Assembly: GCF_001563285.1 (NCBI RefSeq)
Contig: NZ_CP005188.1
Coordinates: 1,679,501 to 1,743,500 of the forward strand
Direction of reading: 5' to 3'
Length of the DNA stretch: 64,000 nt
Source: Sphingobium sp. MI1205
Lineage (GTDB): Bacteria > Pseudomonadota > Alphaproteobacteria > Sphingomonadales > Sphingomonadaceae
Below are positions 57,039 through 64,000 of this stretch, in pieces. A program made the translations under genes and the position numbers. Every line of letters begins with the position of its first letter. Position 1 is the first letter of the stretch. The notes under the pieces were generated by a model that was not told where the DNA came from, did no database searches, and saw only the letters and a program-made list of their open reading frames with translations.

Positions 57039-57445
57039 TGCTGGACATACTCCCGCCCAGTGGCGGCAATGAGCGCCTGACCCTCGTCGTGCGCAGGCCG
57101 GACGAATCCCTTCACGACTACCTGGTCCGCTGCCAGTGGGAACTGGGCGACCGGGTCCGGTTCCTCGCGTCCGTTCGCGATGCGCAATGGACCATCCTGG
57201 AAAGCGAGCGCCAGCGCTGGCGGCGGCATGCTCTCCTGCTGACCTTCACCGGGCCGGTCATCGCCGCCCTGGCCTATGCCGGCCTAGGGTTGTGCGGGGC
57301 CGCAGACAGCGTGCCCGTGCCGCTCGTGGCCGGGCTGATCGCCTGTGCCGGACTCACCGGCGCCGCGCTGGCGATCGGCATCGCCCGCATCATCGACAGC
57401 ATCCCGAATTGGCTGGTCACGCGGAGGGCACGCAGATGGGCATGA
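57035..57445 (+). CDS. Small membrane protein B of the tra operon
   Basis: The 136-residue product has a cytoplasmic part with RRPDESLHDYLVRCQWELGD and a basic/acidic helix (ESERQRWRRHA), then two membrane segments (about 67-85 and 95-117) and a basic end. No family is recognised. It is translationally coupled to the gene before (ATGA) and overlaps the next by 10 bases. By position and topology it may be an inner membrane assembly factor like TrbI, but that is inference. Confidence 0.75.
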   Translation: MMLDILPPSGGNERLTLVVRRPDESLHDYLVRCQWELGDRVRFLASVRDAQWTILESERQRWRRHALLLTFTGPVIAALAYAGLGLCGAADSVPVPLVAGLIACAGLTGAALAIGIARIIDSIPNWLVTRRARRWA

Positions 57446-57951
57446 ACGGCAGCTTCTCCGGATCGCCCGACCCGTCGTCGATCCGCCCGCTGGTCGGCGA
57501 CATGATCCGCTGGCTTGCCCGGCAGATCGACGGCGGGATCGACGAAATCCCTCCTCGTCCCGGAAAACGGCCGGAGGATCTTTTGGTCCGTCCAGGGATG
57601 GCGCCGCGCCTGCCGGGCGAGACGCAGGAAGCCTATGTCGAACGCCTGCATCGCTCGAATGAAGCCGTGCTCCTGATCATGGCCCGCGCCGCGCTTGCCA
57701 TGGAATATACGTCCGGTCGGGACGAGAGGATCGCGGCTCTGCGCTTTCGGCAGATCGTGGGCCTCGAAGCGGCGGCGGCCTCGATCATCGTCGGCCTGTT
57801 CCTGCTCGTCCCGGAAATGCCCCTGTTCATGCGGGCGGCCATTATTGTCCTGACGCCGATCGCGCTTGTGCGGGGAGGACTTTGGTTCCTGCACCGCGCG
57901 TCGAGGATGGCAAATGCCCTCGCCCGACATGCCGAAAGGTGGGGCCGATGA
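57436..57951 (+). CDS. Small membrane protein C of the tra operon
   Basis: The 171-residue product starts MGMNGSFSGSPDPSSIRPLVG, a motif repeated at the start of the next gene. A proline-rich linker and a helix (PGETQEAYVERLHRSNEAVL) follow, then two membrane segments (about 112-130 and 136-152). The helix region has a P-x-E-[ST] start like protein B. ATG 57436 is chosen; an ATG two codons later (MNGSF) would align exactly with the next gene. Confidence 0.75.
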   Translation: MGMNGSFSGSPDPSSIRPLVGDMIRWLARQIDGGIDEIPPRPGKRPEDLLVRPGMAPRLPGETQEAYVERLHRSNEAVLLIMARAALAMEYTSGRDERIAALRFRQIVGLEAAAASIIVGLFLLVPEMPLFMRAAIIVLTPIALVRGGLWFLHRASRMANALARHAERWGR

Positions 57952-58184
57952 ACGGCATCTTCTCCGGCGCGCCTTGTCCGTCATCCATTCGCCTGCTGGT
58001 CGGCACGCATCTGCTGATGATCCTCCAGTCTTCGCTGGTGCTCTGGTCGGCCCCCGACCTCGGCGGCAGCCAGGCGCTGATCTGGCTCACGCTGTTCCTG
58101 GGCGTCACCGCGTTCATCTGCGCGGTCTGCGGCGAGAGTCGCACGCCTGCCGTTCCCTGGAGGGAGCGCCGCCGTGGTCGATAG
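57948..58184 (+). CDS. Small membrane protein D of the tra operon
   Basis: The 78-residue product starts MNGIFSGAPCPSSIRLLVG, matching the N-terminus of protein C at 15 of 19 positions, and continues with two membrane segments (about 19-37 and 43-62) and a basic tail. It looks like a shortened paralogue lacking the linker and helix. It overlaps the previous gene by ATGA and traW by 11 bases. No family recognised. Confidence 0.72.
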   Translation: MNGIFSGAPCPSSIRLLVGTHLLMILQSSLVLWSAPDLGGSQALIWLTLFLGVTAFICAVCGESRTPAVPWRERRRGR

Positions 58185-58839
58185 ACGTGTCCCCCAAGGC
58201 TGGCATGTCGTCGCCATCCAGTCCACGCTCATCGCCGGGTGTCTGGCCGGCGCGCTGATCGTCGCGGGGGTGGCCCACGCCGAGACATCGACCATCGGGC
58301 GCACCTGGCTGATCGCCGAGCCCGACGCGATGGCCGAGATCGAGGCGCGCGCCGCAAAGCAGCCGCCCAATATGGCGGAAAAGTTCGGACCGCGTTCGGG
58401 CTGGAGCGCATTGAAAGGCGCGACGCTCGGTGTCGCGCGCCAGACCCAGGTTCGCAGCGTTGTGCCGTTCTACACGCTCGATCAGGAAATCCGGCTGCCG
58501 GACGGCAAGCTGCTCTATCCGGCGGGCTTCACCTTCAACCCGCTGACCTATGTGTCGCTGCCGCAGAAGCTGGTGGTCGTGCATCCCCGCGATCTGGGCT
58601 GGGCGCTGAAGACCGCCGCGCTCACCGACTGGATCATCCTCACCGGCGGTGGGGACGCAAAGGACGATGCGCTCTCGCTTGGCGAGAAGCACGGCCGCGC
58701 CCTCTTCATTCTCGAGGAGCGCGTGAAGGAGCGGTTGGGCCTCACCGTCGCGCCCGTGATCGTCCGGCAGGTCGGCCAGAAGCTGGAGCTGACAGAGGTG
58801 CGCGCCGATCGCACTCCCGTACGAAAGGCCATCCCATGA
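58174..58839 (+). CDS. traW: Conjugative transfer protein TraW
   Basis: TraW is a periplasmic protein needed for F pilus assembly. The 221-residue protein starts at GTG (MVDRRVPQGW) and has a signal segment (about 15-36, ending AHA). The mature part has TIGRTWLIAEPDAMAEIEAR, the family N-terminal pattern, and FNPLTYVSLPQKLVVVHPRD. It overlaps the gene before by 11 bases and traU by ATGA. Confidence 0.9.
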   Translation: MVDRRVPQGWHVVAIQSTLIAGCLAGALIVAGVAHAETSTIGRTWLIAEPDAMAEIEARAAKQPPNMAEKFGPRSGWSALKGATLGVARQTQVRSVVPFYTLDQEIRLPDGKLLYPAGFTFNPLTYVSLPQKLVVVHPRDLGWALKTAALTDWIILTGGGDAKDDALSLGEKHGRALFILEERVKERLGLTVAPVIVRQVGQKLELTEVRADRTPVRKAIP

Positions 58840-59852
58840 GTCGGCTCATCTCGATGCTGCGCACCGGCGCGGCGGCCCTCGCTCTGGCGCTCGTCGCGCC
58901 CGCCACGCCTGCGCATGCCTCCAAATGCGAGGCGGGCACGGTGTTCAATCCGATCACCAAGGTGCGCTGGAACTGCATCTTCCCGATCACGATCGGGGGC
59001 GTGCGGGTGGGCTCCTACGATAAGCTCGACAAGGAACTGGACGCCCAGTCGGCCTCCAAACCGCTCTGCGCCTGCCGCAAGGGTGCGACCTTCTGGTTCG
59101 GGGTCAAGGTTTCGTTCTGGAGCCCGAACCGCATGATCGATGTCGTGACCGAGCCGGGCTGCATGATGGCGCTCGGCGTCGATCTCATGCCGACCGGCGG
59201 CAAGCTCCAGGGCAGCCAGTCGTCGATCTCCGACGGCACCAACACCCGCAAGATGTTCGCGCAGGCGCACTACTACATCAGCCCGGTCTGGAAGATGCTC
59301 GACATGTTCACCGACCTGCCGTGCATCGAAGATGACGGGTTCGACGTCGCGATGATCACCGAGGTTCTGCCGACCTGGCAGTCGGGGACGCTCGGCGCGA
59401 TCATCCAGCCCGAAGGCATATTGTTCGGCAATCCGGCGGCGGGTCTTGCCTGCATGGCCGACAGCGCCGCGGCGGCCGCTGGCAAGGTCATTGACCCTCT
59501 ATTCTGGTGCATGGGGTCCTGGGGCGCGACCTATCCGGTCGCCGGCGATATTCATTTTGGCGATAGCGTCGAGGCCTGGGCCGGGCTCGCCGCGCGCTCG
59601 ACCTTCATGATGGGCAGGCTGGGCGCTCTCACGATCCATTCGGCGGACGGCTGCTCGTTCAAGGCGCAGCCGATCTGGACCAAGTCCCGCTACAAGCTCC
59701 AGATCATGGAGCCGGTCAAGGGCGGTAAGTGCGTCAATATCGGGCGGCCCGGCGCGCTCTGGACATCGGGCAAGCACGCGCCGGGCAAGGACAATGCCCA
59801 ATTCATGTTGTTCGAGAAGGCGATCTGCTGCGCGGGGATTTCCACGCCATGA
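58836..59852 (+). CDS. traU: Conjugative transfer protein TraU
   Basis: TraU is a cysteine-rich periplasmic protein of F-type systems, linked to DNA transfer and pilus assembly. The 338-residue protein has a signal peptide (cleavage near AHA, residue 28), then KCEAGTVFNPITKVRWNCIFPI, LCACRKGATFWFGVKVSFW, and CMGSWGATYPVAGDI, all typical of TraU. The cysteines fit the DsbC-like isomerase encoded upstream. ATG overlaps the traW stop. Confidence 0.94.
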   Translation: MSRLISMLRTGAAALALALVAPATPAHASKCEAGTVFNPITKVRWNCIFPITIGGVRVGSYDKLDKELDAQSASKPLCACRKGATFWFGVKVSFWSPNRMIDVVTEPGCMMALGVDLMPTGGKLQGSQSSISDGTNTRKMFAQAHYYISPVWKMLDMFTDLPCIEDDGFDVAMITEVLPTWQSGTLGAIIQPEGILFGNPAAGLACMADSAAAAAGKVIDPLFWCMGSWGATYPVAGDIHFGDSVEAWAGLAARSTFMMGRLGALTIHSADGCSFKAQPIWTKSRYKLQIMEPVKGGKCVNIGRPGALWTSGKHAPGKDNAQFMLFEKAICCAGISTP

Positions 59853-60178
59853 GCAGATCGCTTCCCCCAAACCGTGCGTCTCGCGCGGGTAGCTGCCCCG
59901 CTCGTCACGGAACGCTCCCCACCGTGAGCGGGCGCGCGGAAGGAGCGGCGGTGTGCCTTTCAACCGCCGCTCCCCCCTCGGTCAGCGCGGCCGAAAGCCC
60001 CCCGCCGGGGCCGGCAATGCCCCCTCCCGCCGTATCTCCGGTGGCGGCCGCGCTGACCATTTTTGAGGGACAGGCCGTCTTCAGGATACTCTCGCCCGGA
60101 TCCAGCGCGTTCCGGGCGGGAGACATGCTGCGCTTCGCCCATGGCTCGCGAACCACCCGCGCGAGGACGCCATGGTGA
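59849..60178 (+). CDS. Small open frame between traU and traN
   Basis: The 109-residue frame overlaps traU by ATGA at its start and the next gene by 7 bases at its end, so it completes the chain of overlapping genes. It is proline/alanine/serine-rich in the middle and ends with ILSPGSSAFRAGDMLRFAHG. There is no signal peptide and no family I recognise. It may be real, or chance in a GC-rich region, with the downstream gene using its own start. Confidence 0.4.
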   Translation: MSRSLPPNRASRAGSCPARHGTLPTVSGRAEGAAVCLSTAAPPSVSAAESPPPGPAMPPPAVSPVAAALTIFEGQAVFRILSPGSSAFRAGDMLRFAHGSRTTRARTPW

Positions 60179-62115
60179 AGCGCGGCATCCTCCTCCTCGC
60201 GGCCAGCGCTCTGGCGCCGGCGCCGCTCTCGGCCCAGACGGTCGAGGACCGCGCCCGCGCCGCCGCCGAAGCATCCCGCGCGAAGACCTCGGACAGCGAT
60301 GCGATCCAGCAGAATTATCTGACGCCGGGGCTTGCCGGACAACCGATCTCGACAGTCGACAACAGCCGGACGTTCAACCCCAATATAGCGTGCCAGAAGA
60401 CGGCGACGCTGCTCGAACTGATCGCGCAGCCGGCGGCGACCGGCGATATCGGCACGCTGCGGATATCGCGCGACAAGGATCTCGACGGCACGGTCGACCA
60501 GACATTGACCCTGCCGGTGCCGGTATCGGGCATTTGCGCCAATGGCGTCGTCTCCTGTCAGCCGGGCACCTGGAACCAGTGCAAGAGCTTCAAATGGGAT
60601 GTTGCGTCAGGCGGCGATCTCAAGCTCGCGCAAGTCGACCTGACCGATCTCGCCGGTTGCTACTGCATCAACAACAGCTGCGGCAGCAACCTCGTCTGGG
60701 GCAATATGGCCTCGGTGCTGAAGGACCTAGGCGGCGGCGTCATCGGCGCGCTCACCACGGCCGATCCGCGCGTCGGCGTCGCGCAGGCGGTGATCGACGG
60801 CCCGGCCATCCGTTACACTGGCGCCCAAAGCACGGCCTGCTCGCCCAACCCCGCGCTCCCGCAGACGGCCTATCGCGCCAGTCCCGCCACGATCCAGGGC
60901 GATGCCGCGAGCGTCGCCGCATCGAACAGCATCTTCCAGGCGCTCAAGGGCTCGCCCGCCGGCGTCGGCAAGGCCGAGCAGATCCGGTCCTGCACGATCA
61001 CGCGGGAGGTGTCGTTGAACGCCGTCAAGGCGGACGATGTGATCGCGCATCTCGGCGGCGCCTATGCGATCTATGCGCCCGCACCCGATCAGCTCACATT
61101 GCAGATGGGCTCGCCGCGCGACGACAGCCTGCGAGGCGGGAGCTGCCGCATCTTCGAGTTTTCCATGCGGCTGCGGATCGATGATCCCGATCGCCTCGCG
61201 CAGTTCCGGCTCTCGCACTATTTCTTCGACGACTGGCTCCAGCTTCGCATCGACGGCGAGCTCGTGCTGTCCAATCCGGCGAACTGGACCGGGACCGGCC
61301 TGCCGCCCGGCAAGTGCGAGCGGAAACGGACCTGGCATGCCTATCCCAATCTCGACCTCAAGCCGTGGCTGACCCGCGGCGAGCATGTCATTTCCATGCG
61401 CATCGCGGTCGGCGGTGAAGGAGAGGCCTTCGCGCAGTTCGATGCAATGCTCGATCTCAGTTGCAACCCGACCGAGCGGATCGTCGACCTGTGCGCGGGC
61501 TATGCCGGCGACGTCAATTGCGCGCTTCATGACGAAAGCGTCGATGGCGTCGAGACGTTCCGCAACGGCGTCGGCACCGGCCTTACGCCCCTCCCCCAGG
61601 CACGCCTGTTCGAGAGCGGCGCCTGCTCGCTCCGTCTCGCGCGGCCATGGTTCGAGCGTCAGCGCCGTTATCGTTGTACCGTCGATACCGGATCGATGCC
61701 GGAACCTGATCTGAGCCGCGGCGCCTATATCATCGACCATTCGACCGAGACCATGCTGGCCGACCGGACGAGGACCTCGGACGGGGGTTATGCCACCGCG
61801 TCACGGCCCTTCGCGCTGCCCGATCGCGGTTCGGTTCCGGCCTGCGAGCCGGTCTGCAAGACCCGCGCGCCCGCGCGCAATACGGCGGCTACCCTCGACG
61901 GAGTGGTCGGCACGAAACAGAATGCGCCTGTCGGGTGGGACACCTTCTACCATGCCTGCACGGCGGCAGGCGGCGGCGATGTCTGCCCTGTGGGTCCGGG
62001 CGAGGAAATCGTCTCGGCCTGCGGCTGCCTCGACGATTTTCCCGAAGCCGTCGTCATGATGCAGACCGTCCGCCTCGGTGGGGCCGACATGGTCTGCACG
62101 GGGGAAGTGCGATGA
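60172..62115 (+). CDS. TraN-like surface protein, part 1 (beta-rich domain)
   Basis: The 647-residue protein has a signal peptide (cleavage near LSAQT), an N-terminal half containing FNPNIACQKTATLLELIAQ and GCYCINNSCGSN, a beta-rich central domain (about 320-440, with HYFFDDWLQLRIDGELVLSN), and a cysteine-rich C-terminal part. The beta-rich part looks like the jelly-roll domains found in some TraN-family mating proteins, but I cannot prove this. In F a single TraN stabilises mating pairs; here the job may be shared with the next gene. It overlaps that gene by ATGA. Confidence 0.75.
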   Translation: MVKRGILLLAASALAPAPLSAQTVEDRARAAAEASRAKTSDSDAIQQNYLTPGLAGQPISTVDNSRTFNPNIACQKTATLLELIAQPAATGDIGTLRISRDKDLDGTVDQTLTLPVPVSGICANGVVSCQPGTWNQCKSFKWDVASGGDLKLAQVDLTDLAGCYCINNSCGSNLVWGNMASVLKDLGGGVIGALTTADPRVGVAQAVIDGPAIRYTGAQSTACSPNPALPQTAYRASPATIQGDAASVAASNSIFQALKGSPAGVGKAEQIRSCTITREVSLNAVKADDVIAHLGGAYAIYAPAPDQLTLQMGSPRDDSLRGGSCRIFEFSMRLRIDDPDRLAQFRLSHYFFDDWLQLRIDGELVLSNPANWTGTGLPPGKCERKRTWHAYPNLDLKPWLTRGEHVISMRIAVGGEGEAFAQFDAMLDLSCNPTERIVDLCAGYAGDVNCALHDESVDGVETFRNGVGTGLTPLPQARLFESGACSLRLARPWFERQRRYRCTVDTGSMPEPDLSRGAYIIDHSTETMLADRTRTSDGGYATASRPFALPDRGSVPACEPVCKTRAPARNTAATLDGVVGTKQNAPVGWDTFYHACTAAGGGDVCPVGPGEEIVSACGCLDDFPEAVVMMQTVRLGGADMVCTGEVR

Positions 62116-63230
62116 TCGGGCGCCTCCTTCCCTGGCGGAAGCGCGCACAGCTGCTTGCGCTCGGCCTGTCCGGCTTGCTGCTCGCGGGGCATGTCACGCC
62201 AGCGCAAGCGCAAACGCTCCCGGTCTGCGCGGTCGATCTCGATGGCAACGGCGATGCCGGTGATCCTGGCGAGGTCGCGAACTGCACAATCATGGCGGAT
62301 GAAGAATGGCTCTGCCCGATCCAGCAAGTGATGTGCGTGGCCGATGCCGAGGGCGCGTATAGCTGCCCGCTCGGCAGCCAGCACTCATGCCTGACGCCGG
62401 TCGGCGGCGGCACGCCGATGTGCTCGCCCAATGCCTGCACCGGCAGCGACGGCACCGGAATTGAGGACGATCCCATCGTCGACGATCCCGGCGCGCCTGC
62501 CGATGGCGAAGTCGACGCCGAAGGGCATTGCCTTGGCAATATCGAGATATTCGCGGGACGCGCGGTGCGCTGCCGCCCGGCGGGCCTCAAGACCACCTTT
62601 TCGAACTGCTGCAAGGACAAGGGCAAGATCGTCAAGGACGGGATGGGCTCATCCATCTCGTCGATCGGCACGAAGATCGCGGTGGCGAAAGGCGTCTTCA
62701 CCGGCATGAAGGCCGCCTATGGTGCGTTTAAGGCGGGCGCGACCGCTGGCCAGGCCGCAAGCTCCGGCGCGAACGCGATCATCGCCGGGATCGATCCGAC
62801 CTCGATCGCCATCAGTCTCGCCATCAACTTCATGATGGATTTCCTCCTGTCCGGCTGTGACAGCCAAGACATGGAAGTGGGCATGCTCCGGGGCTCGGGC
62901 ATGTGCCACGAAGTCGGGACCTATTGCAGTTCGAAGATCCTCGGCATCTGCGTGCAGAAATCCAAGGGCCACTGCTGCTTCAACACCAAGCTTGGCCGCA
63001 TCATCCAGGAACAGGGTCGCCCGCAGCTCAAGAGCTTCAACGGCTTGGGCTGGGGCACGCCGAAGAACCCCTACTGCCGCGGATTCACCCCCGAGGAATT
63101 CCAGGCGCTGGATTTCTCCAAAATGGACCTTTCCGAATATTATTCCGAGATCGAGGCCCGCGCCCAGGCCGACATCCAGATCGACATGAAGGACAAGATC
63201 GATGCGTATATGCGTGCGGTCACGCCATAG
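62112..63230 (+). CDS. traN: TraN-like surface protein, part 2 (C-terminal TraN domain)
   Basis: The 372-residue protein has a signal peptide (about 1-34, ending AQA) and the typical C-terminal TraN pattern: SNCCKDKGKIVKDGMGS, then a hydrophobic stretch, CHEVGTYCSSKILGICVQK, CCFNTKLGRIIQEQGR and GFTPEEFQALDFSKMDLSEY. Cysteines are numerous, fitting the DsbC-like isomerase. Full-length TraN of F has about 600 residues, so here the family is split, with the N-terminal function in the preceding gene. Its end overlaps trbC by 29 bases. Confidence 0.88.
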   Translation: MIGRLLPWRKRAQLLALGLSGLLLAGHVTPAQAQTLPVCAVDLDGNGDAGDPGEVANCTIMADEEWLCPIQQVMCVADAEGAYSCPLGSQHSCLTPVGGGTPMCSPNACTGSDGTGIEDDPIVDDPGAPADGEVDAEGHCLGNIEIFAGRAVRCRPAGLKTTFSNCCKDKGKIVKDGMGSSISSIGTKIAVAKGVFTGMKAAYGAFKAGATAGQAASSGANAIIAGIDPTSIAISLAINFMMDFLLSGCDSQDMEVGMLRGSGMCHEVGTYCSSKILGICVQKSKGHCCFNTKLGRIIQEQGRPQLKSFNGLGWGTPKNPYCRGFTPEEFQALDFSKMDLSEYYSEIEARAQADIQIDMKDKIDAYMRAVTP

Positions 63231-64000
63231 GCTGCGCGGTCTCTCCGCGCTCACCCTCCTCCTCGCCGCCTCCGCGCCCTCCCACGCGCAGGATGCCGCG
63301 CCACCGGTGAACGCCAGGGAACGCGCGCAGGCGCAAGGCGACGCGGCGATGGACCGGCTCGAACGCGCCACCGCCGCGCGAAAGGCCGAAGCGGAAACAC
63401 GAGGTCCGACCGCGCTGCCCGCGCCATCGGAAGAGACCCGCCGCCGCGCCTTCGAGGGACTGCGCAAACGCGCCCCGTCGCCAGCGATGGACGCGCGGGC
63501 GCGCACCGCGCTCGACAAAGGGAGGCAAGCGATGGCCGCCGAGCGCGACGCCATGGCCAGACGGCTCGGCCAGGCGCTCGGTCTCGATGCGCCCGACATG
63601 GAGGCGGTCGCGGGCGCCACCGTACCGCCCGAGGCCAAAGGCTGGGTGCCGGTCCTGTTCGTCTCGTCCTCGATGCCGCTGACGACATTGCGCACCTATG
63701 CCGGGCAGCTCGAACGGGTCGGCGGCGTGCTGGCGTTCCGGGGAATGCCCGGCGGGCTGACGAAGGTCGCGCCGATGGCGAAGCTCTCGGCGGAAATCCT
63801 GCGCCATGATCCCGGCTGCGAAGGCCCGGCCTGCGCGATGCGCGACGTGCAGTTGATCGTCGATCCGCTCATTTTCCGCCAGCACGGCGTCACCCGCGTC
63901 CCCGCGCTCGCCATGGTGCCCGGCGATCCGGCGCTCCCCTATTGCGAGCGCGAGGATGATGCCCCGCGTGCCGCCCATGTCATCTACGGCGACGCGGCGC
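63202..64000 (+). CDS. trbC: Conjugative transfer protein TrbC (partial)
   Basis: The frame opens at ATG 63202 inside traN and stays open to the edge of the window, giving at least 266 residues. A signal peptide (LSALTLLLAASAPSHAQ) is followed by an alanine- and arginine-rich helical region, then WVPVLFVSSSMPLTTLRTYAG and VGGVLAFRGMPGGLTK, the hallmarks of TrbC of F-type systems. A GTG at 63214 could also start it. It lies after traN here, whereas in F it precedes traN. The C-terminal end is outside the window. Confidence 0.88.
   Translation, partial: MRICVRSRHRLRGLSALTLLLAASAPSHAQDAAPPVNARERAQAQGDAAMDRLERATAARKAEAETRGPTALPAPSEETRRRAFEGLRKRAPSPAMDARARTALDKGRQAMAAERDAMARRLGQALGLDAPDMEAVAGATVPPEAKGWVPVLFVSSSMPLTTLRTYAGQLERVGGVLAFRGMPGGLTKVAPMAKLSAEILRHDPGCEGPACAMRDVQLIVDPLIFRQHGVTRVPALAMVPGDPALPYCEREDDAPRAAHVIYGDAA

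Larger units (their letters stand above)
38850..64000 (+). mobile_element. Left part of a putative integrative conjugative element
   Basis: From the 3' end of tRNA-Lys to the window edge the gene content changes from housekeeping genes to mobile-element genes: AlpA regulator, a gene remnant, an efflux operon, a MobL-type relaxase, an XRE regulator and an F-type type IV secretion operon. The coding sequence in this part also looks richer in GC than the chromosome to the left. No integrase and no second copy of the tRNA end are within the window. The true right boundary is outside. The left boundary at the tRNA is inferred from typical element structure. Confidence 0.65.

Noticed and set aside
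60063..61184. Open frame of 373 codons overlapping traN part 1 in another frame
   Set aside because: Its product is dominated by arginine, alanine and glycine without any domain. The traN frame has a signal peptide and conserved cysteines.
62649..63695. Open frame of 348 codons on the minus strand opposite traN part 2 and trbC
   Set aside because: Both plus-strand genes show clear family motifs. The antisense frame has none.

Overview
The window looks like an alphaproteobacterial chromosome of the Sphingomonadaceae (Sphingobium/Sphingomonas type). The evidence is a GC-rich genome, proteobacterial housekeeping proteins with sphingomonad-like sequences, glycine--tRNA ligase of the two-subunit type, and the arginine succinyltransferase genes astA and astB. 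Species-level placement is inference, because no search could be run.

Positions 1-38770 are ordinary chromosome. From left to right they hold: a cytochrome c maturation operon ccmCDEFGHI on the minus strand, with ATGA overlaps between most genes; divergent purF; a short-chain dehydrogenase; a cyclopropane fatty acid synthase and a photolyase (minus); rppH; an M20 peptidase with astA and astB; a small membrane protein; a lone cobQ; tRNA-Arg(ACG); a small membrane-anchored helix-hairpin-helix protein; ppdK; glyQ-glyS (minus); two tandem GumN/TraB-family lipoproteins; rplY-pth with a clear terminator between them; pgm; a DUF2490 protein; ychF; a family-6 DNA glycosylase; a MaoC hydratase; mutL with a small secreted protein; and the cell-shape operon mreB-mreC-mreD-mrdA. 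A tRNA-Lys(CTT) follows mrdA.

Positions 38850-64000 look like the left part of an integrative and conjugative element next to tRNA-Lys. Just inside lie an AlpA-type excision regulator, a decayed pldA 3' end, and an efflux operon: a CecR-like TetR regulator divergent from HlyD adaptor, fused ABC ATPase, two ABC-2 permeases and a NodT outer membrane channel, equivalent to E. coli cecR-ybhGFSR plus its own channel. Then come a short MobA/MobL-type relaxase and an XRE regulator (both minus), a regulatory gap with spaced direct repeats, and a long plus-strand F-type type IV secretion operon. Its order is small secreted protein, DsbC, pilin-like TraA, TraL, TraE, TraK, TraB, TraV, TraC, four small membrane proteins, TraW, TraU, a small open frame, two consecutive TraN-like proteins and TrbC, which runs off the window. 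No integrase, coupling protein TraD, TraF, TraH or TraG is present; they would be expected to the right.

The points most worth a second look are: the four small paired-helix membrane proteins at the position of trbI, two of which share an N-terminal motif; TraN split into two genes with a beta-rich domain in the first; the truncated relaxase with an altered metal-binding motif; and a dispersed palindromic repeat inserted in frame within glyS, next to a second unusual AT-richer segment in the same gene.
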